Assembly: GCF_003264365.1 (NCBI RefSeq)
Contig: NZ_PYAK01000017.1
Location: 49,893-113,892, forward strand
Reading direction: 5' to 3'
Length of the DNA: 64,000 nt
Source: Micromonospora noduli
GTDB taxonomy: Bacteria; Actinomycetota; Actinomycetes; Mycobacteriales; Micromonosporaceae
The notes under the pieces were generated by a model. It saw nothing but the letters and a program-made list of their open reading frames with translations, ran no database searches and had not been told where the DNA came from. Positions 27,763 through 42,991 of the stretch are shown in pieces. The first letter of the stretch is position 1; each line of letters begins with the position of its first letter. Position numbers and translations under genes: made by a program.

Positions 27763-28632
27763 TCAGCCCTCCTGCTGCGTTTCTGCCGGAGCAGCAGTGG
27801 CGGCGACAGCTGCGCTGTCGACCGGCTCGCCGCTCGGCGTCTCGGCCTGCTGCGCGATGGTGGTCGCAGCAGCCCGACCGGCCTCGGTGCCACCAGCCGT
27901 GGTGCCGGACGAACCCGACCGGCCACGGCGCGGACGCTCGGGACGGTCGCCGCGCTCACCACGACGCGGGCGGGACGGACCGGCCTCGGCCGGAGCTTCC
28001 CGGCCCGGGACGGCGTCGCCCTTGTAGATCCAGACCTTCACACCGATCCGACCGAACGTGGTACGGGCCTCGAAGAAGCCGTACTCGATGTTGGCCCGCA
28101 GCGTGTGCAGCGGAACCCGGCCCTCACGGTAGAACTCGGTCCGGCTCATCTCGGCGCCGCCGAGGCGACCCGAGACCTGAACCCGGATGCCCTTGCAGAC
28201 CGGGTTCTTCATCGCCGACTGCATGGCCTTGCGCATCGCCCGACGGAAGCTGACCCGGCTGGACAGCTGCTCGGCCACGCCCTGCGCGACCAGCTGAGCG
28301 TCCGACTCGGGGTTCTTCACCTCGATGATGTTCAGCTGAACCTGCTTGCCGGTGAGCTTCTCAAGCTCGCCGCGGATCCGGTCGGCCTCCGCACCCTTAC
28401 GGCCGATGACAATGCCCGGCCGGGCGGTGTGGATGTCGACCCGGACCCGGTCGCGGGTGCGCTCGATGTCGACCTTGGAAATCCCGGCACGCTCGAGGCC
28501 CTTGGACATCATGCGGCGGATCTTGACATCCTCGCCGATGTAGTCCTTGTAGAGCTTGTCCGCGAACCAGCGGGACTTCCAGTCGGTCGAGATGCCGAGC
28601 CGGAACCCAGTGGGGTGAACCTTCTGACCCAT
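27763..28632 (-). CDS. rpsC: 30S ribosomal protein S3
   Basis: S3 lines the mRNA entry tunnel. The protein is 289 residues, against about 233 in E. coli. Residues 1-210 are the core: [20 protein letters not shown], the KH domain [20 protein letters not shown], and [19 protein letters not shown]. From about residue 218 a tail rich in Arg, Gly, Pro and Ser follows ([20 protein letters not shown]), then an Ala/Thr-rich end. Such tails occur in actinobacterial S3 and are probably disordered. Its start overlaps the rplV stop by one base. Confidence 0.97.
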   Translation of the reverse strand: MGQKVHPTGFRLGISTDWKSRWFADKLYKDYIGEDVKIRRMMSKGLERAGISKVDIERTRDRVRVDIHTARPGIVIGRKGAEADRIRGELEKLTGKQVQLNIIEVKNPESDAQLVAQGVAEQLSSRVSFRRAMRKAMQSAMKNPVCKGIRVQVSGRLGGAEMSRTEFYREGRVPLHTLRANIEYGFFEARTTFGRIGVKVWIYKGDAVPGREAPAEAGPSRPRRGERGDRPERPRRGRSGSSGTTAGGTEAGRAAATTIAQQAETPSGEPVDSAAVAATAAPAETQQEG

Positions 28633-29090
28633 TACTCGGCGTCCTCCGTCTTGCTCTGCGCTTCGGCCGGTGCGGCCTCCGTGGCCGGGGCGGCCTTCTT
28701 CGCCGCGGCCTTCCTCGGCGCTGCCGGCGCGACCGCTTCGACCGCCACAGTGATGTGGCAGGTGCGCTTGCGGATTCGGTACGCCCGACCCTGCGCCCGC
28801 GGCTGGAACCGCTTCATCGTCGGGCCCTCGTCCACGAAGGCCTCGCTGACGAGCAGCGCGTCGGGGTCCAGCCGCTCGTTGTTCTCCGCGTTGGCGATCG
28901 CGCTAGCGAGCACCTTGTACACCTGCTCGCTCGCAGCCTGCGGCGCGAACTGCAGCACCGTGAGCGCCTCCTTCGCGGGCAGGCCGCGGACGAGGTTGAC
29001 CACCCGGCGCGCCTTCATCGGCGAGATGCGCACGTGCCGCGCAACCGCCCGCGCGCCCGGAAGCACCGGAGCGTCGCCCTTTCCTGGCAT
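28632..29090 (-). CDS. rplV: 50S ribosomal protein L22
   Basis: L22 reaches into the nascent peptide tunnel. The core includes [20 protein letters not shown] and the loop [20 protein letters not shown], which is the tunnel hairpin that affects macrolide sensitivity when mutated. The last 30 residues form an Ala/Lys-rich tail ([20 protein letters not shown]), which makes the protein 152 residues. Confidence 0.97.
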   Translation of the reverse strand: MPGKGDAPVLPGARAVARHVRISPMKARRVVNLVRGLPAKEALTVLQFAPQAASEQVYKVLASAIANAENNERLDPDALLVSEAFVDEGPTMKRFQPRAQGRAYRIRKRTCHITVAVEAVAPAAPRKAAAKKAAPATEAAPAEAQSKTEDAE

Positions 29091-29131
29091 CGCTGTAACC
29101 CCTTGTTCCCTCTATCCGTATGCCCGCGGCG

Positions 29132-29413
29132 TCAGCGCCGACGGCTCTTCCGGTCGTCCTTCTCGTGACCCTTGAACGTGCGGGTCAGCGCGAACTCGCC
29201 GAGCTTGTGCCCGACCATCGCCTCGGTCACGAACACCGGGACGTGCTTGCGTCCGTCATGCACGGCGATCGTGTGCCCCAGCATCTCGGGGATGATCGTC
29301 GAGCGCCGCGACCAGGTCTTGATCACGTTCTTGGAGCCCTTGTCGTTCTGAACTTCCACCTTCTTGAGCAGGTGGTCGTCTACGAACGGGCCCTTCTTCA
29401 GGCTGCGAGGCAT
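29132..29413 (-). CDS. rpsS: 30S ribosomal protein S19
   Basis: S19 is a 30S head protein that contacts 23S helix 38. The 93 residues begin [20 protein letters not shown] and hold the signature [20 protein letters not shown] and [20 protein letters not shown]. The length is standard. Confidence 0.97.
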   Translation of the reverse strand: MPRSLKKGPFVDDHLLKKVEVQNDKGSKNVIKTWSRRSTIIPEMLGHTIAVHDGRKHVPVFVTEAMVGHKLGEFALTRTFKGHEKDDRKSRRR

Positions 29414-29425
29414 GTCTTATCTCCC

Positions 29426-30265
29426 TCAGCCGCGCTTACGCGTGGCGTAGCGGCGGCGGACGATCAGCCGGTCACTCGGCTGGCCCTTACGGCGGGTGCG
29501 GCCCTCGGGCTTACCCTGCGGGTTGACCGGGTGGCGACCACCGGAGGTCTTACCCTCACCACCACCGTGCGGGTGGTCGACCGGGTTCATGGCGACACCA
29601 CGGACGGTCGGGCGCTTGCCCTTCCACCGCATCCGGCCGGCCTTACCCCAGTTGATGTTCGACTGGTCGGCGTTGCCGATCTCGCCGACGCTGGCGCGGC
29701 AGCGCACGTCCACCCGCCGGATCTCGCCGGACGGCATACGCAGGGTCGCGTACGCGCCCTCGCGGCCGAGCAGCTGGATGCCGACGCCGGCGGAACGGGC
29801 CAGCTTGGCCCCGCCACCCGGACGCAGCTCCACGTTGTGAATCGTGGTACCGACCGGGATGTTGCGCAGCGGCAGGTTGTTACCCGGCTTGATGTCGGCG
29901 CCCGGGCCGGACTCGACACGGTCGCCCTGCTTCATGTCCTTCGGCGCGATGATGTACCGCTTCTCGCCGTCGGCGTAGTGCAGCAGCGCGATGCGCGCCG
30001 TGCGGTTCGGGTCGTACTCGATGTGAGCGACCTTCGCCGGCACGCCGTCCTTGTCGACCCGCTTGAAGTCGATCAGACGGTACTGACGCTTGTGACCGCC
30101 ACCGTGGTGCCGCGTGGTGATCCGGCCGTGGGCGTTACGCCCGCCCTTCTTCGGCAACGGAGCCAGCAGCGACTTTTCCGGCGTGGACCGGGTGATCTCG
30201 GCGAAGTCAGCGACACTCGAGCCACGTCGGCCCGGCGTCGTCGGCTTGTACTTACGGATAGCCAT
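29426..30265 (-). CDS. rplB: 50S ribosomal protein L2
   Basis: L2 is needed for subunit association and peptidyl transfer. The 279-residue protein contains [20 protein letters not shown], the OB-fold and SH3-like domains, and the highly conserved [20 protein letters not shown] with the catalytic-region His. It lies between rplW and rpsS in the S10 operon. Confidence 0.98.
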   Translation of the reverse strand: MAIRKYKPTTPGRRGSSVADFAEITRSTPEKSLLAPLPKKGGRNAHGRITTRHHGGGHKRQYRLIDFKRVDKDGVPAKVAHIEYDPNRTARIALLHYADGEKRYIIAPKDMKQGDRVESGPGADIKPGNNLPLRNIPVGTTIHNVELRPGGGAKLARSAGVGIQLLGREGAYATLRMPSGEIRRVDVRCRASVGEIGNADQSNINWGKAGRMRWKGKRPTVRGVAMNPVDHPHGGGEGKTSGGRHPVNPQGKPEGRTRRKGQPSDRLIVRRRYATRKRG

Positions 30266-30277
30266 TGTCTACACCCC

Positions 30278-30580
30278 TCAGCTGACCGGGCCGCCGAAGG
30301 CCTCGATGCGGTCACCGTCAGCCAGCTTCACGATCGCCCGCTTGGTCGCCTTGCGCTGACCGAAGCCGGTCTTGGTGCGCTTGCGCTTACCCTGGCGGTT
30401 GAGCGTGTTGACCGTCAGGACGCGGACGTTGAAGATCTGCTGGATAGCGATCTTGATCTCGGTCTTGTTCGCGTCCGGGTGCACCAGGAAGGTGTACCAG
30501 TTCCGGTTCAGCTCGCTGTAGCTCTTCTCCGAGACGACCGGCGCCACGATGATGTCGCGCGGGTCGGCGATCGTGCTCAC
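30278..30580 (-). CDS. rplW: 50S ribosomal protein L23
   Basis: L23 forms the main docking site for trigger factor and SRP at the exit tunnel. The 100 residues include [40 protein letters not shown] and the extended loop [20 protein letters not shown]. It starts at GTG 30580 and overlaps rplD by 4 bases. Confidence 0.97.
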   Translation of the reverse strand: MSTIADPRDIIVAPVVSEKSYSELNRNWYTFLVHPDANKTEIKIAIQQIFNVRVLTVNTLNRQGKRKRTKTGFGQRKATKRAIVKLADGDRIEAFGGPVS

Positions 30581-31227
30581 TTGCCACCCTCCTCGGTGGT
30601 CTCGGCGGGCACGCCCAGGAACTCGTCCAGGGCGTCCTTGGTGAAGACCACGTCGTCGGCCACGAGCACGTCGTACGTGTTCAGCTGGCCGGACTCGATC
30701 AGGTGCACGCGCGGCTCGTTGCGCAGCGACACCCAGTTCAGCTCGTCGGTGCTGCTCAGCACGACCAGGACCCGACGGGCCTCGGTGAGCTTGGTCAGCG
30801 TGGCCAGGGCCGCCTTGGTCGACGGCTTCTCGCCCGAGACGAACGCCTCGACGACGTGCACCTGCCCGGCGCGGGCCCGGTCGGAGAGGGCACCCCGCAG
30901 AGCGGCGGCCTTCATCTTCTTCGGGGTCCGCTGGCTGTAGTCGCGCGGCACGGGACCGTGCACGACGCCACCGCCGGCGAACTGCGGCGCGCGGATCGAG
31001 CCCTGCCGGGCGCGACCGGTGCCCTTCTGCTTGTACGGCTTCTTGCCGCCACCGGCGACCTCGCCGCGGGTCTTGGCCTTGTGCGTGCCCTGTCGGGCCG
31101 CCGCGAGCTGGGCCACCACGACCTGGTGCATCAGCGCGACGTTGGCCTGCACGTCGAAGATGTCCTCCGGCAGCTCCACGGAGCCGCTGGTGGTGCCTTC
31201 GACGGTGCGCACGTCAACGGTGGTCAC
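30577..31227 (-). CDS. rplD: 50S ribosomal protein L4
   Basis: L4 lines the exit tunnel and in E. coli represses its own S10 operon. The 216-residue protein has the tunnel loop [20 protein letters not shown] with [20 protein letters not shown], and the globular part with [22 protein letters not shown] 31227 overlaps the rplC stop. No E. coli-like S10 leader was recognised, and L4 autoregulation is not usually assumed in actinobacteria. Confidence 0.97.
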   Translation of the reverse strand: MTTVDVRTVEGTTSGSVELPEDIFDVQANVALMHQVVVAQLAAARQGTHKAKTRGEVAGGGKKPYKQKGTGRARQGSIRAPQFAGGGVVHGPVPRDYSQRTPKKMKAAALRGALSDRARAGQVHVVEAFVSGEKPSTKAALATLTKLTEARRVLVVLSSTDELNWVSLRNEPRVHLIESGQLNTYDVLVADDVVFTKDALDEFLGVPAETTEEGGK

Positions 31228-31889
31228 TTGGCCGCACCGCCCTTCTTCACCTTGCTCTTGGCCGCGGTACGGACCAGAACGAGCGCGCCCTTGGGACCAG
31301 GAATGGCACCCCGGACGAGCAGCAGGTTGTTCTCGGTGTCGACCGCCTGGACGGTGAGGTTCTGCACGGTGTACCGAACGCCACCCATACGACCGGCCAT
31401 CCGGGTGCCCTTGAAGACACGACCCGGAGTGGCGCAGGCGCCGATGGAACCGGGCGAGCGGTGCTTGCGCTCGACGCCGTGCCCGGCGCCCAGGCCGTGG
31501 AAGCCGTGCCGCTTCATCGGGCCGGCGTAGCCCTTGCCCTTGGTCTTGCCGGTGACGTCGATGGTGACGCCGGCCGGGAACTCCTCGACCGTGACTTCCT
31601 GGCCGAGCGAGTATTCCCCAGCGTCAGTGGTGCGCAGCTCGACGATGTGCCGGCGCGGCGCCACGTCCGCCTTGGCGTAGTGCCCGCTGATCGGCTTCTT
31701 GACCTTGCGCGGGTCGATGGTGCCGTACGCGAGCTGGACCGCGGAGTAACCGTCCTTCTCGGCGCTACGAACCTGGCTGATGACGCACGGGCCGGCCTCG
31801 ACCACGGTCACGGGAACAACACGGTTGTTCTCCCAGACCTGGGTCATGCCGAGCTTGGCGCCCAGGATCCCCTTGACTTGCCTGTCCAT
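31224..31889 (-). CDS. rplC: 50S ribosomal protein L3
   Basis: L3 is an early-assembly protein that reaches to the peptidyl transferase centre. The 221 residues contain [40 protein letters not shown], and [20 protein letters not shown]. The loop that projects to the centre is intact. It is the second gene of the S10 operon. Confidence 0.97.
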   Translation of the reverse strand: MDRQVKGILGAKLGMTQVWENNRVVPVTVVEAGPCVISQVRSAEKDGYSAVQLAYGTIDPRKVKKPISGHYAKADVAPRRHIVELRTTDAGEYSLGQEVTVEEFPAGVTIDVTGKTKGKGYAGPMKRHGFHGLGAGHGVERKHRSPGSIGACATPGRVFKGTRMAGRMGGVRYTVQNLTVQAVDTENNLLLVRGAIPGPKGALVLVRTAAKSKVKKGGAAK

Positions 31890-31900
31890 TTGTCCGGTCC

Positions 31901-32209
31901 CTACAGCTTGATCTCGATGTCGACGCCAGCCGGCAGGTCGAGGCGCATGAGCGAGTCGACCGTCTTCGGGGTCGGGTCGATGATGTCGATCAGCCGCTTG
32001 TGCGTGCGCATCTCGAAGTGCTCGCGCGAGTCCTTGTACTTGTGCGGCGAGCGGATAACGCAGAAACGGTTGATCTCCGTGGGCAGCGGCACCGGGCCCG
32101 CGACCTGCGCCCCGGTGCGCGTCACCGTCTCGACGATCTTCCGAGCCGAGGAGTCGACGACCTCGTGGTCATAGGCCTTGAGCCGGATGCGGATCTTCTG
32201 TCCCGCCAT
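31901..32209 (-). CDS. rpsJ: 30S ribosomal protein S10 (NusE)
   Basis: S10 is a 30S head protein and, as NusE, links NusG and the ribosome to RNA polymerase. The 102 residues begin [20 protein letters not shown] and contain [20 protein letters not shown] and [23 protein letters not shown] 32209 is 11 bases after a GAAGGA stretch. As first gene of the S10 operon it has a long leader (about 300 bases) with a predicted promoter at 32515-32544. Confidence 0.98.
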
Positions 32210-32287
32210 GGTGGCTTCTGTTCCTTCTCTCGATGCCGCTGTGTTGCGGGCGCCTGTACCGGCTGGCACAGGCCCACTTCGCCGACC

Positions 32288-32307
32288 CCCGCGGTCGGGC
32301 GTGTCGC
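32288..32307 (-). promoter_or_regulatory. 20-nt leader element shared by rpsJ and rpsL leaders (rpsJ copy)
   Basis: The 20 bases here are identical to 37098-37117 and lie in the same orientation, about 80-100 bases upstream of rpsJ. On the minus strand they read GCGACACGCCCGACCGCGGG; followed by GGTCGG they can fold as CCGACC-GCGGG-GGTCGG. A chance match of this length in a 64-kb window is unlikely even at high GC, and the position in two ribosomal leaders suggests a common regulatory signal. Confidence 0.6.
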
Positions 32308-32514
32308 GCCCTCGGGCCGAGCTCCGCCCCTAGGTACCGGAGTGGTGCTGACCGCACGGGGGGTCAAGGCGCCGATCGCATTACCGCGACCTGAACGCCG
32401 TGCGAGGGTGGTTGGCGACTGGGCCGCCAACCACCCTACGCTCGACTGCCTCGCCACCCGGAGGTTCAGCGGAAGCCGAACACAGGCGACGAACTGTCGT
32501 TACGCAACCTGACT

Positions 32515-32544
32515 AGTATGCCGCACGACCGGCGGCGGGTCTAA
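32515..32544 (-). promoter_or_regulatory. Predicted S10 operon promoter
   Basis: TTAGAC (32539-32544) and CATACT (32515-32520) with an 18-base spacer on the minus strand, just beyond the tuf stop. Transcription would begin near 32508, giving a leader of about 300 bases before rpsJ. The 350 bases between rpsJ and tuf hold this promoter and the shared 20-nt element, and no gene that I can support. Confidence 0.55.
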
Positions 32545-32559
32545 TCGGGGTTACCTAGT

Positions 32560-33753
32560 TCACTTGTTAATCTTGGTGACGAACCCGGCGCCGACGGTGC
32601 GGCCACCCTCGCGGATCGCGAACTTGAGGTTCTCCTCCATGGCGATGGGCTGGATCAGCTTCACCGACATGGACGTGTTGTCACCCGGCATGACCATCTC
32701 GGTGCCCTCGGGGAGGGTGACGACACCGGTGACGTCAGTGGTCCGGAAGTAGAACTGCGGGCGGTAGTTCTGGAAGAACGGGGTGTGACGGCCACCCTCC
32801 TCCTTGGAGAGGATGTAGACCGTCGCCTCGAACTCCGTGTGCGGGGTGTTCGAGCCCGGCTTCACGACGACCATGCCGCGCTCGACCTCGTCGCGCTTGG
32901 TACCACGCAGCAGCAGGCCGACGTTCTCGCCTGCGCGGGCGTCGTCCAGGGTCTTCCGGAACATCTCGATCGCGGTGACCTTGGTCTTGAAGCTCTTCTC
33001 CTTGATACCGACGAGCTCAACATCCTCGTTCGGCAGGAGAACGCCGCGCTCCACGCGACCGGTGACGACGGTGCCACGACCGGTGATCGTGAAGACGTCC
33101 TCAACCGGCATCAGGAACGGCTTGTCAACCTCGCGCTCCGGCTGCGGGATCGAGGTGTCGACAGCGGTCATCAGGTCCAGCAGCTTGCCGGTCCACTCGG
33201 GGTCACCCTCGAGGGCCTTCAGCGCCGAAACCCGAACGACCGGCAGGTCGTCACCCGGGTACTCCTGCGAGGAGAGCAGCTCACGGACCTCGAGCTCGAC
33301 GAGCTCCAGGAGCTCCTCGTCATCGACCATGTCGCTCTTGTTGAGCGCCACGACGATGTACGGCACACCGACCTGACGGGCCAGCAGCACGTGCTCGCGG
33401 GTCTGCGGCATCGGGCCGTCGGTCGCCGCGACCACCAGGATCGCGCCGTCCATCTGCGCGGCACCGGTGATCATGTTCTTGATGTAGTCGGCGTGCCCAG
33501 GGCAGTCGACGTGCGCGTAGTGCCGCGACTCGGTCTGGTACTCGACGTGCGCGATCGAGATCGTGATGCCGCGGGCCTTCTCCTCCGGCGCCTTGTCGAT
33601 CTCGTCGAACGGCGTGTAGGGGTTCAGGTCCGGGTACTGGTCGTGCAGGACCTTGGTGATGGCCGCCGTCAGCGTCGTCTTACCGTGGTCGATGTGACCA
33701 ATGGTGCCGATGTTGACGTGCGGCTTAGTCCGCTCGAACTTAGCCTTCGCCAC
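32560..33753 (-). CDS. tuf: Elongation factor Tu
   Basis: EF-Tu, 397 residues, brings aminoacyl-tRNA to the A-site. G1 is [11 protein letters not shown]3 DCPGHADY, G4 NKSD. Domain 2 has [14 protein letters not shown] and domain 3 ends with the signature [20 protein letters not shown]. The start is GTG 33753 after AGGAGG. It lies downstream of fusA, after a gap of about 210 bases that contains a hairpin. Confidence 0.98.
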   Translation of the reverse strand: MAKAKFERTKPHVNIGTIGHIDHGKTTLTAAITKVLHDQYPDLNPYTPFDEIDKAPEEKARGITISIAHVEYQTESRHYAHVDCPGHADYIKNMITGAAQMDGAILVVAATDGPMPQTREHVLLARQVGVPYIVVALNKSDMVDDEELLELVELEVRELLSSQEYPGDDLPVVRVSALKALEGDPEWTGKLLDLMTAVDTSIPQPEREVDKPFLMPVEDVFTITGRGTVVTGRVERGVLLPNEDVELVGIKEKSFKTKVTAIEMFRKTLDDARAGENVGLLLRGTKRDEVERGMVVVKPGSNTPHTEFEATVYILSKEEGGRHTPFFQNYRPQFYFRTTDVTGVVTLPEGTEMVMPGDNTSMSVKLIQPIAMEENLKFAIREGGRTVGAGFVTKINK

Positions 33754-33904
33754 TGGTGTCCTCCTGTGGACTTCTTGGTTCGTACGCCCGGCGCGCCGGT
33801 CGGCGCTTAGGACTCTGTCGACAGCCTTTCCGGCCTGACGGCCGGAGAGCCTTTGTGGGTTCTGCGGCGATGAAGCCTACAGGCCCGGTCTCACGCGATC
33901 CGAT

Positions 33905-33947
33905 CGTGGTGGCCGCGGGCGGGTGAAACCTCCCGCGACCAACCACG
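33905..33947 (-). terminator. Imperfect hairpin between fusA and tuf
   Basis: Arms 33905-33922 and 33929-33947 (CGTGGTGGCCGCGGGCGG and its near complement, with a bulge and two mismatches) lie 19 bases beyond the fusA stop. It is probably a partial terminator or attenuator, which would leave tuf with a separate promoter in the following ~150 bases. I see no clear one there. Confidence 0.45.
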
Positions 33948-33965
33948 AATCACCTGCTCAGAGCG

Positions 33966-36062
<2,097 letters not shown>

Positions 36063-36136
36063 TTCAATCCCTACTTATCGTCGTCTCGACTCAACTGGTG
36101 GCGGTTCCGGCGCCCGAAGGCGCCGGAACCAGGGTG

Positions 36137-36607
36137 TTACCAGCGGTAGTGCGCGAAGGCCTTGTTCGACTCGGCCATCTTGTGCGTGTCCTCGCGCCGC
36201 TTGACGGCGGCACCGAGGCCGTTGCTCGCGTCCAGCAGCTCGTTCATCAGCCGCTCGACCATGGTCTTCTCGCGCCGGGCGCGGGAGTACGTGACCAGCC
36301 AGCGCAGGCCCAGGGTGGTCGCCCGGGTCGGGCGGACCTCGACCGGAACCTGGTAGGTGGCGCCACCGACACGACGGCTGCGCACCTCGAGGGTCGGCTT
36401 GACGTTGTCCATCGCCCGCTTGAGGGTGACGACCGGGTCGGTGCCGGACTTCTCGCGGCAGCCCTCGAGGGCCGCGTACACGATGGACTCGGCGAGCTGA
36501 CGCTTGCCGCGGAGCAGGATCTTGTTCACCAGCTGGGTGACCAGCGGCGAGTTGTACACCGGGTCAGCGACCAGTGGCCGCCGCGGAGCGGGTCCCTTAC
36601 GCGGCAT
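36137..36607 (-). CDS. rpsG: 30S ribosomal protein S7
   Basis: S7 organises the 30S head and contacts E-site tRNA. The 156 residues begin [20 protein letters not shown] and contain [20 protein letters not shown] and [23 protein letters not shown] 36607 is 1 base from the rpsL stop; the frame upstream is within rpsL and not coding in this frame. Confidence 0.98.
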   Translation of the reverse strand: MPRKGPAPRRPLVADPVYNSPLVTQLVNKILLRGKRQLAESIVYAALEGCREKSGTDPVVTLKRAMDNVKPTLEVRSRRVGGATYQVPVEVRPTRATTLGLRWLVTYSRARREKTMVERLMNELLDASNGLGAAVKRREDTHKMAESNKAFAHYRW

Positions 36608-36608
36608 G

Positions 36609-36983
36609 TCAGCTCTTCTCCTTCTTCGCGCCGTAACGGCTGCGCGCCTGCTTGCGGTTGCGGACACCCTGGGTGTCCAGCGAGCCGCGAACGATCTTGT
36701 AACGCACGCCGGGGAGGTCCTTCACCCGGCCGCCGCGAACGAGCACGATCGAGTGCTCCTGCAGGTTGTGACCGACGCCGGGGATGTAGGCGGTCACCTC
36801 GATCTGGCTGCTGAGCTTCACGCGAGCGACCTTGCGCAGCGCCGAGTTCGGCTTCTTCGGGGTGGTGGTGTACACGCGGGTGCACACGCCGCGCCGCTGA
36901 GGGGAACCCTTCAGCGCCGGGGTCTTGGTCTTGGTCGTCTTCGCCTGGCGGCCCTTTCGGACCAGCTGCTGGATCGTGGGCAC
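36609..36983 (-). CDS. rpsL: 30S ribosomal protein S12
   Basis: S12 acts in decoding at the A-site. The 124-residue protein starts at GTG 36983. The conserved [17 protein letters not shown] and [18 protein letters not shown] contain the Lys residues that mutate to give streptomycin resistance; both are wild-type. The ending [10 protein letters not shown] is normal. First gene of the str operon, with a promoter at 37278-37306. Confidence 0.98.
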   Translation of the reverse strand: MPTIQQLVRKGRQAKTTKTKTPALKGSPQRRGVCTRVYTTTPKKPNSALRKVARVKLSSQIEVTAYIPGVGHNLQEHSIVLVRGGRVKDLPGVRYKIVRGSLDTQGVRNRKQARSRYGAKKEKS

Positions 36984-37097
36984 CGGGTTTCTCCGCTCCC
37001 TTCGGCCGCATCCGCGGCCGCGCCGTCTGCTCGTTAGCCGGCCTGATGACCGGCTCTCCTACATTCCGACCAGGGTCGCCTTGCGGAGACCCCGGCA

Positions 37098-37117
37098 CCC
37101 GCGGTCGGGCGTGTCGC
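37098..37117 (-). promoter_or_regulatory. 20-nt leader element shared by rpsJ and rpsL leaders (rpsL copy)
   Basis: Identical over 20 bases to 32288-32307, in the same orientation, 115-134 bases upstream of rpsL and inside its predicted ~290-base leader. On the minus strand the following bases GTGCCGGGG can pair with the CCCGAC part. The flanks of the two copies differ, so the shared block itself is likely to be functional. Confidence 0.6.
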
Positions 37118-37277
37118 CCTCGTCACGGCCCCGTTGCGACGCTCTCGCGTTCGTACCGGGTTTTGTCACCGGCGCGCGGGTCGCCCCGCCCCGGATCTTT
37201 GGCTTGTCGTGCCGCCGCCCGTTAGCCGGAAACAGCGCACGCACGAGTTGCCCGGGCATGCCCGGGCACAAGGGGAA

Positions 37278-37306
37278 AGAGTACCTACCACAACCGCCCA
37301 GGTCAA
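37278..37306 (-). promoter_or_regulatory. Predicted str operon promoter
   Basis: TTGACC (37301-37306) and TACTCT (37278-37283) with a 17-base spacer on the minus strand, a good match to a housekeeping sigma70-type site. Start near 37271. The 500 bases between rpsL and the DUF4190-like gene hold this promoter, the shared 20-nt leader element, and a short fragment at 37372 described among the rejected items. Confidence 0.75.
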
Positions 37307-37491
37307 AACGGAATGGCCCGGCGACTGTCTCACACCCGCCGGCCGGATCTCGTCCTGCCCTGTCGCCCGCGATGGGCACCTACGAATACAAGTGTACCGG
37401 CTTCCCCGCAGAAGCACCCATCGCCCCCGGGGTGACCGGAAGCCTTCCGCGGAAAACCCCCGTCAGGTGCCGGATCTATCGGTGAAGACCC

Positions 37492-38460
37492 TCACGTCAG
37501 GGCGAGGAGCAGGGCAAGACCCAGGCCCAGCAGGCTGAGCAGAGCCCCCGCCGCGCCGCAGCTGATCCCGGCCATCGCCAACCCGCGGCCGGTGAACTGG
37601 ACCGCGGAGGGCGCGGTCGGCCGCCGGATCTGCCTCCGTGCGAGCAGCCCGATGACGACCGCCGCCCCGCCGGCCAGCACACCCAGCGCGGCGAACGCCC
37701 CGGAGGCCCAGGCCCCGCCGTCGTTCTTGAAAGCCACTCCGAAGCAGATCACCAGCAGTGAGACCAGAAGTGACGCGATGCCCGCCACCAGCGCCCCGAT
37801 GGCCAGGCCGGAGGTGACCGGTGCCACGTCCAGGTGCACCACGCCGAACGGCGTACCCGAAACCGCCTCCACCCGCTTCGGCGGCCGGCGTTGGTCGTCG
37901 GTGGGCGGCGGTACCGAACGCCCGGGCATGCCACCCCACCCGGGGCCGTGCCCCGGCGGCGGCGGACCCCACCCGGGCGGCGCCCCGGGCCCGGACGACG
38001 GCGGACCCCAGCCGTACGGCGCAGGCTGCCCAGAAGAGGGTGGACCCCACCCGGGCGGCACACTCGGCCCAGACGACGACGGACCCCACCCAGGCGGCAC
38101 AGTCGGCCCAGACGAGGGCGGCCCCCAGCCGTACGGCACTCCCGGTCCAGCCGCTGGCGGGCCCCAGCCCGGCGGCACGCCCGGCCCGGAGGTGGGCGGG
38201 CCCCAGCCCTGCGGCGTCGAGGTCGGTGCGCTGGAGACCGGGTACGGCTGGTCGGAGCCGGGCGTCGCGGTCGTGCCCCAGCCGTTCGGGCCCGAACCGG
38301 GGGGCGGCGCCGCAGGGGACGGCGGGCCCGGGGTGGACACCGGTGGGTGCGGCTCGCCGTTCGGACCGGGTCGCGCCCAGTCACTCGGCGGAGATGGCGG
38401 AGCCGACGGGTCCGGCGGGCCGGCCGGTTCGTCCGCAGGGGGCCGCGCCGGTTCCGTCAC
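37492..38460 (-). CDS. Proline-rich, repeat-bearing DUF4190-like membrane protein
   Basis: Protein of 322 residues. About 200 N-terminal residues are rich in Pro, Gly, Ser and Trp, with a tandem 13-residue unit of the type GWGPPSSGPxVPP repeated six to seven times. The C-terminal part has three membrane helices (LAIGALVAGIASLLVSLLVI, FAALGVLAGGAAVVIGLLAR and MAGISCGAAGALLSLLGLGL), as in DUF4190 proteins. GTG 38460 has AGGAGG 7 bases upstream; the frame open further upstream is discarded. Function unknown. The repeat may bind SH3-like or WW-like partners or simply form a spacer. It lies between rpsL and rpoC, where conserved genes are usually close. Confidence 0.85.
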   Translation of the reverse strand: MTEPARPPADEPAGPPDPSAPPSPPSDWARPGPNGEPHPPVSTPGPPSPAAPPPGSGPNGWGTTATPGSDQPYPVSSAPTSTPQGWGPPTSGPGVPPGWGPPAAGPGVPYGWGPPSSGPTVPPGWGPSSSGPSVPPGWGPPSSGQPAPYGWGPPSSGPGAPPGWGPPPPGHGPGWGGMPGRSVPPPTDDQRRPPKRVEAVSGTPFGVVHLDVAPVTSGLAIGALVAGIASLLVSLLVICFGVAFKNDGGAWASGAFAALGVLAGGAAVVIGLLARRQIRRPTAPSAVQFTGRGLAMAGISCGAAGALLSLLGLGLALLLALT

Positions 38461-38560
38461 GAGGTCCTCCTGTCGAAAGGCCGCCACCGCCACACGGTGG
38501 ACACCGGCCAGGCTACCGCCGCGAGCACCGCCGCCCGCGCCGGGCGCGGCCACCGGTGGC

Positions 38561-38926
38561 TCAGTCCATGTTCGCCGGGTAGTCGTGGCCGAACGGGGCA
38601 CCGGCCAACCGGACCACCCCGATGACCACCGCGGCCACCACGCTGACCGCGACCAGCACCAGGCCGGTCCAGGCCATCCACTCCCCCCGTCGCAGCCAGG
38701 CGCCGCCGGTCAGGAAACCCCCCGAGGCGTACGCCTCGCGGCGCGCCTGCCGGGCCAGTTGCAGGGCCACAGTGGCCGGCACCACGCCACCGATGAACAG
38801 CCCGGTCAGCATGCCGAGCAGGCCCAGCGCGAAGACCGCCCGTGCCTTCGTGGCTCGGGCCGGGTCCGGGTCCAGCGGGTGGCGCACGCCCTGCTGGGCG
38901 ACGGACACCTGCCCGGGTGCGGTCAT
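38561..38926 (-). CDS. Small DUF4190-like membrane protein
   Basis: Protein of 121 residues with two membrane helices (AVFALGLLGMLTGLFIGGVV and WTGLVLVAVSVVAAVVIGVV) and a short basic loop between (LARQARREAYASGGFL). Its plan resembles the C-terminal half of the neighbouring Pro-rich protein, without the repeat tail, so the two may be related. ATG 38926 or 38929 can serve as start; GGGGGG lies just upstream. Function unknown. Confidence 0.75.
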   Translation of the reverse strand: MTAPGQVSVAQQGVRHPLDPDPARATKARAVFALGLLGMLTGLFIGGVVPATVALQLARQARREAYASGGFLTGGAWLRRGEWMAWTGLVLVAVSVVAAVVIGVVRLAGAPFGHDYPANMD

Positions 38927-38972
38927 CATCCCCCCATCATGCCGAACCCGGCCCGGGGGTGGGTGGGCACGG

Positions 38973-39014
38973 ACACGACGAGGCCCCCGGCTTTCACCGG
39001 GGGCCTCGTCGTGT
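38973..39014 (-). terminator. rpoBC operon terminator
   Basis: Perfect 18-bp stem (38973-38990 and 38997-39014, ACACGACGAGGCCCCCGG and its complement) with a 6-base loop, 9 bases beyond the rpoC stop. It can act on both strands. Confidence 0.9.
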
Positions 39015-39023
39015 GACTGGTGC

Positions 39024-42911
<3,888 letters not shown>

Positions 42912-42991
42912 TATGTCCCCTATGTCGTCGTCTGTACTGCTAATTCTCGGGTGGGGTCGGGGGCCGGCGAGCCGGCCCCCGACCGCTCACC

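Noticed and set aside
37372..37485. Frame starting MGTYEYKC, like the N-terminus of FmdB-type zinc-ribbon proteins
   Set aside because: Only about eight residues match and the second Cys of the ribbon and the later CxxC are missing. It may be a decayed gene, but the evidence is too short.
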